From NCBI GenBank assembly GCA_024280065.1, contig JAJRQX010000178.1:1-7500 (forward strand): DNA of 7,500 nt. The letters run 5' to 3'. The DNA comes from Aquificota bacterium. Its GTDB lineage: Bacteria > Aquificota > Aquificia > Aquificales > Aquificaceae. Positions within the stretch are counted from its first letter, which is position 1; each line of letters opens with the position of its first letter. The notes under the pieces were generated by a model. The model saw only the letters and a program-made list of their open reading frames with translations, ran no database searches and was not told the origin of the DNA. A program made the translations under genes and the position numbers. Positions 1 through 5,814 of the stretch are shown in pieces.

Positions 1-1178
1 CCCTCACCCTCACCGTAGGCTACGGGAAACTCCGCCGAGGTGTAAGAAGTCCCGAAGCCTTCCTGGGAAAAGAGCTGGTCCTGACCCCTGTAAACCCTGA
101 GGTATCCGTCGCTGTCTATGTAGACCAGAAGGTCTCCAGTCATTACGGCTCCGTCAATCCTAAAGCCCGGTAGTGTTCCGAAGTCTCCCGCCTCAACCAC
201 ATCTGTTCCTGTGAACCTGAGCCTCTTCACCTCGCCCCACTCCTCCTCAAACCTCTGGCCTACGAATGTCTCCCCGGGCCTTGACTCATCAAGAACCGCC
301 ATGATGTAGGGTATTCTGTCCACCACTATTACAGGAGACTCGCCCACCACCCTGGCTATGGCTGAAGAGGCTTCCCCGTCCGATATAACGTTGATCAGTA
401 TGTCATCCCTGCCGTCCCCGTCCAGGTCCGCACACTGGACCGAAACAGGATACCCTGCGGGCAGGTGCATGGAGGTGAATCTGACAGGCTCACCCTTCAG
501 GACCTCGTAGAACTCAAGTCTGTGTTCAAAGAGGACCACAAGGTACTCCTTACCCTTCCCGAAGAGATCACAGGCGTCGGCGGAGAGGGGCAGATCGTTG
601 AAGGACAAGATAAATCTTGCCTTGAAGGTGAAGACTTCAGGAATGTGGGCCTTCACAACCTCCGTAACCTTCGGTCTCTCCACCTCAAAGAAGGCCACCG
701 CGAGACCCTTAAACTCAACCCCGTAGCCCGTCTCAAGCTCCCTGATTACGTAGTCACAGTCCTCACCCTCCATGACATCGCCTATCAGGGTCCTGATCTT
801 AAAGAAACTTCCCTTACTTCCTGAGAAGCACACCGACCCTTTTTCAAGCCTCACCCTCTGCCCCCTCTCTATGCCCAGGCCTTCGGTAACCTTTGCGATT
901 GAGTACATGTCCTTGACCTCAAGGACCTCAACCCTTCCAACCTTCCTCTCTTCAGTACCCAGGACCTCACCCGTGACCGGGTGGACTATTTCTCTCCCCG
1001 GAACGAAGACGGTAAACCTTTCCCCAGGAAACGCCTTCCCGCTACCGAGGTCCAGGTAAACCTTTCCATCAACCACATCAACGACGTAACCCTCCCTTGA
1101 GAAGAAACCCTTAAGGTCCTCCTGCCACCCGGAAAAGGCGACCGCGACCAGAAGTCCGAAGATGCAGACCCACCTCAT
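1..1178 (-). CDS. Exported protein with FlgT C-terminal-like domain and FG-GAP/VCBS-type beta-propeller repeats (partial, 3' end outside window)
   Basis: The frame is open for 392 codons from the ATG at 1178 to the left edge, so the C-terminus is missing. Residues 1-17 ([17 protein letters not shown]) look like a short signal peptide, suggesting export to the periplasm or outer surface. Residues about 32-112 resemble the C-terminal domain of flagellar assembly protein FlgT (a [18 protein letters not shown] stretch, then HPVTGEVLG and a VGRVEVLEV strand). From about residue 195 the protein looks like FG-GAP/VCBS repeats: DLDGDGRDD at 251-259 is a DxDxDxxDD calcium loop, and DLFGKGKE at 204-211 is a degenerate copy about 47 residues earlier. 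The start overlaps the leuB stop (ATGA), and GGAGAGG lies 8 bases upstream of the ATG inside leuB, so translation is probably coupled to leuB. The gene and signal peptide are well supported; domain names rest on pattern recognition and the function is unknown. Confidence 0.8.
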   Translation of the reverse strand, partial: MRWVCIFGLLVAVAFSGWQEDLKGFFSREGYVVDVVDGKVYLDLGSGKAFPGERFTVFVPGREIVHPVTGEVLGTEERKVGRVEVLEVKDMYSIAKVTEGLGIERGQRVRLEKGSVCFSGSKGSFFKIRTLIGDVMEGEDCDYVIRELETGYGVEFKGLAVAFFEVERPKVTEVVKAHIPEVFTFKARFILSFNDLPLSADACDLFGKGKEYLVVLFEHRLEFYEVLKGEPVRFTSMHLPAGYPVSVQCADLDGDGRDDILINVISDGEASSAIARVVGESPVIVVDRIPYIMAVLDESRPGETFVGQRFEEEWGEVKRLRFTGTDVVEAGDFGTLPGFRIDGAVMTGDLLVYIDSDGYLRVYRGQDQLFSQEGFGTSYTSAEFPVAYGEGE

Positions 1179-2260
1179 GACCTCAGCCTCTCCATGTTCT
1201 CTGCTATCCTCTCCGCCATCTTCTGGGTCCCAACCACCCTGCAACCTTCCGACCTGATGTCAGGTGTCCTGTAGCCCTCCTCCAGGGTCCTCTCAACCGC
1301 TCTCTCTATCAGGTCGCCCACTTCGTCAAGTCCAAAGGAGAACCTGAACATCATCGCCGCGGAGAGGATCGTGGCTACAGGGTTAGCTATACCTTTCCCC
1401 GCTATGTCGGGGGCGGAGCCGTGGACAGGTTCGTAGAGAGCGTGTCTGTCCCCCAGGCTCGCTGAAGGAAGCATCCCAAGGCTACCTACAACCACACCCG
1501 CCTCGTCCGAGAGTATATCACCGAACATGTTTGAGGTAACTATGACGTCAAAGGAACTGGGTCTCTTCACCATCTGCATGGCACAGTTGTCCACGTACAG
1601 ATGCTCCACCTCCACTTCCGGGAAGTTCTTTCTCTCCTCCTCAACGATCTCCCTCCAGAGACCGCTTACCTCTAGGACGTTCGCCTTGTCAACGCTTGTG
1701 AGTTTTTTCCTCCTCTTCAGGGCTATCTCAAAGGCCATCCTCACCACCCTCCTTATCTCCTCCTCCGTGTATCTCATGGTGTTTATCCCAACCCTCATTC
1801 CATCCTCTTTAAACACACCCCTCGGCTCACCGTAGTAGAGGTCTCCTGTCAGCTCCCTGACAACTATCATGTCCGTCCCTTTAACCACCTCCTCCTTCAA
1901 GGGGGAAGCGTCTATGAGCGGTCCCCATACCCTGGCCGGTCTGAGGTTTGCATAGAGATCAAGCTCCTTCCTTATGCGGAGAAGCCCCTTCTCGGGCCTC
2001 TTGTCGGTGGGGAGGTCATCCCACTTGGGACCCCCGACCGCGCCCAGAAGTACGGCGTCTGAACTTTTGCACAGTTCAAGGGTCTCCTCCGGAAGAGGGT
2101 CTCCCGTCTCGTCTATAGCTACACCTCCGATCAAACCCTCCTTAAGTTCAAACTCAACACCGAAGATCTCTCGAGCCTTATTAAGGACAAGAAGCGTAGC
2201 GTCCACTATCTCCGGACCTATCCCGTCACCTTTGAGGACCGCTATCCTGAACTTCCGCAT
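1175..2260 (-). CDS. leuB: 3-isopropylmalate dehydrogenase
   Basis: Cytoplasmic enzyme of leucine synthesis that oxidises and decarboxylates (2R,3S)-3-isopropylmalate with NAD+ to 2-oxoisocaproate. At 361 residues it has the normal bacterial length. The N-terminus [14 protein letters not shown] is the family signature. Catalytic Tyr143 lies in LYYGEPRG and Lys192 in VDKANVL. The Mg2+ aspartates are Asp224 (VDNCAMQM), Asp248 and Asp252 ([12 protein letters not shown]). [15 protein letters not shown] (280-294) is the dinucleotide loop, and Asp285 is the residue that gives NAD+ rather than NADP+ preference in this family; with the GGPKW segment it favours LeuB over isocitrate dehydrogenase. The ATG at 2260 places the signature at the expected distance. 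No Shine-Dalgarno sequence precedes it, but TATAAT lies 8-14 bases upstream, suggesting a nearly leaderless mRNA. It is first in a pair with the exported protein gene downstream (ATGA overlap). Confidence 0.96.
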   Translation of the reverse strand: MRKFRIAVLKGDGIGPEIVDATLLVLNKAREIFGVEFELKEGLIGGVAIDETGDPLPEETLELCKSSDAVLLGAVGGPKWDDLPTDKRPEKGLLRIRKELDLYANLRPARVWGPLIDASPLKEEVVKGTDMIVVRELTGDLYYGEPRGVFKEDGMRVGINTMRYTEEEIRRVVRMAFEIALKRRKKLTSVDKANVLEVSGLWREIVEEERKNFPEVEVEHLYVDNCAMQMVKRPSSFDVIVTSNMFGDILSDEAGVVVGSLGMLPSASLGDRHALYEPVHGSAPDIAGKGIANPVATILSAAMMFRFSFGLDEVGDLIERAVERTLEEGYRTPDIRSEGCRVVGTQKMAERIAENMERLRS

Positions 2261-2268
2261 GGAGAAGT

Positions 2269-2297
2269 ATTATAATTCGGAAGGTATATGCCAATAA
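2269..2297 (-). promoter_or_regulatory. Candidate leuB promoter
   Basis: On the minus strand a perfect TATAAT occupies 2274-2269. TTGGCA at 2294-2289 (5 of 6 against TTGACA) is 14 bases upstream, shorter than the usual 16-18; TTATTG at 2297-2292 gives a 17-base spacer but a poor match. Transcription from this -10 would start about 2-5 bases before the leuB ATG, leaving no room for a ribosome binding site, and none is visible. The -10 sits in ATTATAAT (2269-2276), which is its own reverse complement, so TATAAT also reads on the plus strand at 2271-2276 towards the small gene. This is consensus matching by eye. Confidence 0.5.
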
Positions 2298-2341
2298 CGT
2301 AGGCTACCCACTGAACGTATGGGGGACTAAATTAGAGTTTT

Positions 2342-2349
2342 AAGGAGGT
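2342..2349 (+). promoter_or_regulatory. Strong Shine-Dalgarno sequence of the 51-residue gene
   Basis: AAGGAGGT is a full-length match to the anti-Shine-Dalgarno tail of 16S rRNA, and its GGAGG core ends 8 bases before the ATG at 2357. A second GGAGGT follows closer to the start (2350-2355). It is the strongest ribosome binding site in the window and decides the start of the small gene in favour of 2357 over the in-frame ATG at 2369. Confidence 0.85.
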
Positions 2350-2356
2350 GGAGGTC

Positions 2357-2512
2357 ATGTGCTTTTCTATGGAAGAGTATGAGAGGCTCAAGGCCCTCGT
2401 TGAGGAGAGAAAGAAGATAAGGGAGCAACTCAAAGACATCAAGCCCTCCGACTTTGAGAGAGAGGAGAAGAAGGATAGAGAGGAGGAGGTTGTGGAGGCA
2501 GAGAAGGGTTAA
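2357..2512 (+). CDS. Small highly charged, probably helical protein of unknown function (51 aa)
   Basis: A short gene running from the ATG at 2357 to a TAA at 2510-2512. Full-length AAGGAGGT with ideal spacing before the start is the main reason to believe it. The protein begins MCFSMEEYERLKALVEERKK and has 30 charged residues out of 51 (14 Glu, 3 Asp, 8 Lys, 5 Arg). Residues 5-29 could form an amphipathic helix or short coiled coil with Leu11, Leu14, Ile21, Leu25 and Ile28 at a/d-like spacing. After Pro30 the tail is almost entirely Glu/Lys/Arg/Asp and probably disordered. No signal peptide or membrane segment is seen; Cys2 is the only cysteine. It is divergent from leuB across 96 bases and converges on truA with a 4-base stop overlap. 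I do not recognise the family. A cytoplasmic binding or adaptor role would be a guess. Confidence 0.72.
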   Translation: MCFSMEEYERLKALVEERKKIREQLKDIKPSDFEREEKKDREEEVVEAEKG

Positions 2513-3231
2513 AGGAACACCCTCTCAAGGGTCAGGCCCTGTGAAGGGGCTGTGAAGGGGAAGTTTTTACCGGAAAGGTAATCTTTGAGCTCCGTTGCAC
2601 TCAGCCTGCCCTGGCCCACCCACACGATAGCCCCGGTCAGCCTCCTTACCATGTATCTGAGGAAGTGGGTTGCCCGGAAGCTGAGCTCAATCAAATTTTC
2701 CTTAAAATTCAGGCTTATGTCCAGGTCTATAATGGTCTCCCTGTCTTCTTCTTCCAGTTTGGCGAAGCCCGAAAAGTCGTGCTTCCCGCTTAATACCCTC
2801 ACAGCCTCCTCCATAGCCTCCCTGCTTAAGCTCTTCGGAACGTGCCAGGAGAAGGGGTATAAGAAAGGGTCCCTGGACTCTGCGTTCCAGATCCTGTAAA
2901 CGTATAGCTTTCCCTTGACGGAGTATCTTGCGTTGAAGCTGTCATCCACCTTTCTTACCTCCCTAACACCTATGTCCTTGGGAAGCAGGGAGTTTAAACC
3001 CCTCAGGACCTTGAACTCTGCAAGGTCCCGCGTCGTCCTGAAGCTGGCAACGTAATCCTTAGCATGTACACCGGCGTCCGTCCTGCAGCATCCTGTGACC
3101 CTGACCTCTTCCCCGAAAACAGTTGATACAGCCTTAACGAGCTCTCCCTGAACGGTTGGGACATCAGGCTGGATCTGCCAGCCCGAATACCTAGTCCCTA
3201 CGAAGGAGATCCTGACCATGTAGTTCGGCAT
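2509..3231 (-). CDS. truA: tRNA pseudouridine(38-40) synthase
   Basis: Converts uridines 38, 39 and 40 in the anticodon stem-loop of many tRNAs to pseudouridine, in the cytoplasm. The 240 residues are close to the usual TruA length. CCRTDAGVHAKD carries the catalytic Asp52 in the RTDAGVHA signature. GTRYSGWQIQP near the N-terminus and HFLRYMVRRLTG (189-200) are the other typical blocks. The usual YDG before GTxYxGWQ is FVG here, a small departure. The start is uncertain: the ATG at 3231 lies 2 bases after the dapF stop, whereas a TTG at 3237 overlaps that stop and has GAGGT 6 bases upstream, adding two residues; an ATG at 3219 is also possible. Overlap or near-contact with dapF implies co-transcription and coupled translation. 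At the 3' end its TAA shares four bases with the stop of the convergent 51-residue gene. Confidence 0.93.
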   Translation of the reverse strand: MPNYMVRISFVGTRYSGWQIQPDVPTVQGELVKAVSTVFGEEVRVTGCCRTDAGVHAKDYVASFRTTRDLAEFKVLRGLNSLLPKDIGVREVRKVDDSFNARYSVKGKLYVYRIWNAESRDPFLYPFSWHVPKSLSREAMEEAVRVLSGKHDFSGFAKLEEEDRETIIDLDISLNFKENLIELSFRATHFLRYMVRRLTGAIVWVGQGRLSATELKDYLSGKNFPFTAPSQGLTLERVFL

Positions 3232-3233
3232 CT

Positions 3234-4064
3234 TCAAAGAAAGACCTCAAGGGAGAGAACTCCGTCGTAGACCTTCCGGACGGGACCCTCCAGATAGACC
3301 TCTCCTTCACCTATGTAAACTTTTAGCACCTCTCCTCCCTTCGTTATAACCTCCACCTCCCTATCCCTAACAAAACCGCTCCTGTATGCCGCTATGGCAG
3401 AAGCGACCGCTCCGGTTCCGCAGGAGAGGGTCTCCGACTCCACTCCTCTCTCATAGGTCCTCATCCTGACCTTCCCGTCCTCCACCTGTATGAAGTCCAC
3501 GTTCGTACCTGAGGGTTTGAACTCCTCGTGGAACCTGATAGACCTACCTATATTCAGCACGTCCATGCTGTCCAGGTCCGCCACCGGAACTACGAAGTGG
3601 GGAACGCCCGTGTTCACGAAGACACCTTCAAAGTTCTGGCCTTTCCCTAAGCTGACTCTCTTTTCAACCGGCTCAGAAGGATGTGTGAGCTGGACCTTCA
3701 CCCTGCTTCCGCCCTCAAGTACCTCAGCCCTTATCACACCCGCGAGGGCCTCAAACCTGACCTCTTTATCAACTATGCCGAGGTCGTAGCAGAACCTGAC
3801 AGCACACCTTGAACCGTTCCCGCACATCTCCGCTTCCGACCCGTCCGAGTTGAAGAACTGCCACCTGAAGTGGTTTGATGGGTCCTCGGGTTTCTCTATC
3901 AGGATCAGGCCGTCCGCCCCTACGCCCGTATGTGGGGCACAGACCTTCCTCACGAAGTCCTTAAGACAGACTCCCGTTTTTTCAAGGAACTCGTAGAACC
4001 TCTCGTCCCTGTTGTCTATAACTATGAAGTCGTTTCCTGACCCCTGAAGTTTGGTGAACTCCAT
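3234..4064 (-). CDS. dapF: Diaminopimelate epimerase
   Basis: Interconverts LL- and meso-diaminopimelate, the last step before lysine and the source of the peptidoglycan cross-linking residue; a PLP-independent cytoplasmic enzyme. It has 276 residues, the normal length. The two active-site cysteines are Cys81 in AEMCGNGSRC and Cys215 in SETLSCGTGAVAS. The N-terminal MEFTKLQGSGNDFIVIDN, GADGLILIE (49-57), GVPHFVV and the SGTNVDFIQV segment all fit DapF, and the GSGNDF block right after the start fixes the ATG at 4064. No Shine-Dalgarno sequence precedes it; the gap to divergent carA is 26 bases, so the leader must be very short or start inside carA. It leads the dapF-truA pair, with the truA start touching or overlapping its stop. 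Confidence 0.96.
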   Translation of the reverse strand: MEFTKLQGSGNDFIVIDNRDERFYEFLEKTGVCLKDFVRKVCAPHTGVGADGLILIEKPEDPSNHFRWQFFNSDGSEAEMCGNGSRCAVRFCYDLGIVDKEVRFEALAGVIRAEVLEGGSRVKVQLTHPSEPVEKRVSLGKGQNFEGVFVNTGVPHFVVPVADLDSMDVLNIGRSIRFHEEFKPSGTNVDFIQVEDGKVRMRTYERGVESETLSCGTGAVASAIAAYRSGFVRDREVEVITKGGEVLKVYIGEGEVYLEGPVRKVYDGVLSLEVFL

Positions 4065-4090
4065 CAGAGGTATATTGTAAGATAATCTAA
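4065..4090. promoter_or_regulatory. 26-base divergent dapF/carA control region
   Basis: All the space between two well-fixed start codons pointing away from each other, and AT-rich apart from an AGAGG near the dapF side. Plus-strand -10-like hexamers are TATATT (4071-4076) and GATAAT (4081-4086), each 5 of 6 against TATAAT. On the minus strand TACAAT (4079-4074) also matches 5 of 6. These would give leaders of roughly 0-10 bases for either gene. No good -35 box is seen and no Shine-Dalgarno sequence at a usable distance on either side; AGAGG at 4066-4070 is 20 bases from the carA ATG. Overlapping back-to-back promoters with leaderless or nearly leaderless transcripts are inferred. Confidence 0.5.
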
Positions 4091-5212
4091 ATGCCTAAAA
4101 GAGCTATACTTGCCCTTGAGGACGGTAGCTACTTTGTAGGATACTCCTTCGGTGCGGAGGGGGAAACTGGAGGCGAGCTCATCTTTAACACCTCCATGAC
4201 CGGGTATCAGGAGATACTGACGGACCCATCTTACAAGGGCCAGATAGTCGTCATGACCTACACTCAGATAGGCAACTACGGCGTGAACCCTGAGGACATA
4301 GAGTCAAGTAGGGTCCAGGTGAACGGCTTCGTCGTTAAGGAGGTCTTCTTTAGATACTCAAACTGGAGGGCGGTAAAGAGCGTTCACGAATATCTCAAAG
4401 AGAACGGTGTGGTCGGCATATACGGGGTTGACACGAGGGCGGTAGTAAAGAAGATAAGGGAGAGAGGTGTAATAAGGGGTGTCATCTCAACCGAGGACCC
4501 CGATCCTGCCAGCTTGGTCAGGAAGGCGAAGAGCATCCCCGACATATCGGAACAGGACCTCGTCAGCAAGGTCTCCACTGAGGAGATATACAGATGGAAC
4601 CAGGGTGAGTGGAGTCTTGAGGGGGGCTATGTTAGAAAAGAAGGGGAAGGACCGCTGGTGGCGGTGATAGACTTCGGCATAAAGCTGAATATCCTGAGAA
4701 GGTTCGTGAAGGAGGGGGCGAGGGTTGTTGTTGTCCCTCCCAAGGTCGCGGTTGAGTTCGTGGAGAAGGAAAACCCGGACGCCATATTCCTCTCAAACGG
4801 TCCCGGGGACCCGGAGAGAGTGATCGCTGGTATAGAGCTCGTCAAGAGATTTCTCGGTAGAAAGCCTATCCTCGGCATATGTCTAGGCTGTCAGATAATA
4901 GGCTTAGCTCTGGGCGGAAAGACCTACAAGCTCAAGTTCGGCCACCACGGTGGAAACCACCCTGTTAAGGACCTGAGGACCGGCAGGATAGAGATAACAG
5001 CCCAGAACCACAACTTCGCCATAGACCCTGACTCTCTACCTCCTGATGTTGAGGTGACCCACGTGAACCTCCTTGATGGAACGGTTGAGGGTATAAAGCA
5101 CAGGGACCTTCCCGTCTTTGCCGTCCAGTATCACCCGGAGAACTCTCCCGGACCCCACGACTCCTACTATCTCTTCAAGGAGTTTGTGGAGATGGCAAGG
5201 GCCGGAGTTTAG
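4091..5212 (+). CDS. carA: Carbamoyl-phosphate synthase small (glutaminase) subunit
   Basis: Hydrolyses glutamine and passes ammonia to the large subunit CarB, which makes carbamoyl phosphate for arginine and pyrimidine synthesis. The 373 residues match the family. Residues 1-140 are the CPSase small-chain N-terminal domain (ILALEDGSYFVG; FNTSMTGYQEILTDPSY). From about 190 follows a class I glutamine amidotransferase domain: LSNGPGDP (234-241), the nucleophile Cys264 in LGICLGCQ, KLKFGHHGGNHPVKD (280-294), and the His348/Glu350 pair in QYHPEN. The residue after LG is Cys where His is more usual (GICLGHQ), and Asn replaces the common Ala after HPE; the catalytic triad is intact. The MPKRAILALEDG start fits homologues, although no Shine-Dalgarno sequence precedes it. 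carB is not in the window, typical of scattered pathways in Aquificales. Its TAG overlaps the hisG stop by four bases on the opposite strand. Confidence 0.96.
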   Translation: MPKRAILALEDGSYFVGYSFGAEGETGGELIFNTSMTGYQEILTDPSYKGQIVVMTYTQIGNYGVNPEDIESSRVQVNGFVVKEVFFRYSNWRAVKSVHEYLKENGVVGIYGVDTRAVVKKIRERGVIRGVISTEDPDPASLVRKAKSIPDISEQDLVSKVSTEEIYRWNQGEWSLEGGYVRKEGEGPLVAVIDFGIKLNILRRFVKEGARVVVVPPKVAVEFVEKENPDAIFLSNGPGDPERVIAGIELVKRFLGRKPILGICLGCQIIGLALGGKTYKLKFGHHGGNHPVKDLRTGRIEITAQNHNFAIDPDSLPPDVEVTHVNLLDGTVEGIKHRDLPVFAVQYHPENSPGPHDSYYLFKEFVEMARAGV

Positions 5213-5814
5213 GAGAGTTTCTCCATAACCTCAAGGACCTCCTCCCTTCTGTTCCTGAGGCTTGCCCTGTTGCATATGAGCCATGCTGTAGACCTCGCTA
5301 TCTCCTCTATCTCCACAAGACCGTTTTCCTTCAAGGTCCTTCCCGTCTGGACCAGGTCAACTATGAGGTCTGAAAGACCTAAAACAGGGGCAAGCTCTAC
5401 GGAACCGTTCAGCGTTAATAGGTCTATCTCCACACCCTTTGATCTGAAAAAGTCCTTAGATATGTTGGGATACTTGGTTGCCACCCTCAGGTGGCTTGAC
5501 CTCCTGTACAGCTCAACCGCCTCTGGCCTGCCCGCTACCGATATCCTGCACACCCCTATACCTAAGTCAAGGAGCCTGTAAACGCTGGGCTTAAGCTCCA
5601 AGAGGACATCCATACCGCAGACACCTAAGTCCGCCACCCCTCTCTCCACATATACCGGGACATCAAAGGGCTTGACGAGGTAAATCTCGGCATCGCCCAC
5701 CCTTATGGTCAGCCTCCTACCTTCCTCCACCCTTTCCTTCAGGACGCCCCTTGAGAGGAGCAGTTCAACGGTCTCCCTGAGCAGTCTTCCTCTGGGCAGG
5801 GCTATCCTGATCAT
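5209..5814 (-). CDS. hisG: ATP phosphoribosyltransferase catalytic subunit, short form
   Basis: Catalyses the first step of histidine synthesis, joining ATP and PRPP to give phosphoribosyl-ATP. The start RIALPRGRLLRETVELL is the family N-terminus, VKPFDVPVYVERGVADLGVCGMD falls at 47-69, RVATKYPN at 110-117, and the PRPP-binding loop VDLVQTGRTLKENGL at 152-166. At 201 residues it lacks the C-terminal regulatory domain of about 80 residues found in long HisG. It is therefore the short HisGS type, which in known cases works only in a hetero-octamer with the HisRS-like protein HisZ; hisZ is not in the window and must be sought elsewhere. The ATG at 5814 overlaps the stop of the upstream carboxylase gene (ATGA). 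GAGGAG directly abuts the ATG, too close for standard spacing, so translation probably depends on coupling. The 3' end overlaps carA tail to tail by four bases. Confidence 0.96.
   Translation of the reverse strand: MIRIALPRGRLLRETVELLLSRGVLKERVEEGRRLTIRVGDAEIYLVKPFDVPVYVERGVADLGVCGMDVLLELKPSVYRLLDLGIGVCRISVAGRPEAVELYRRSSHLRVATKYPNISKDFFRSKGVEIDLLTLNGSVELAPVLGLSDLIVDLVQTGRTLKENGLVEIEEIARSTAWLICNRASLRNRREEVLEVMEKLS

Noticed and set aside
465..1059. Two plus-strand open frames of 119 and 95 codons
   Set aside because: They are antisense to the continuous minus-strand frame of the exported protein, which has a signal peptide, recognisable repeats and a coupled start.
2261..2356. Leader peptide/attenuator or riboswitch for leuB
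   Set aside because: No Leu-codon-rich short frame or convincing terminator/antiterminator stems are visible, and the likely leuB promoter lies too close to the ATG for a long leader.
3490..3789. Plus-strand frame of 99 codons within dapF
   Set aside because: Antisense shadow of dapF with a Ser/Thr/Pro-rich, non-protein-like composition.
5180..5240. Intrinsic terminator between carA and hisG
   Set aside because: There are no intergenic bases and I found no GC-rich hairpin followed by a U-run around the junction on either strand.
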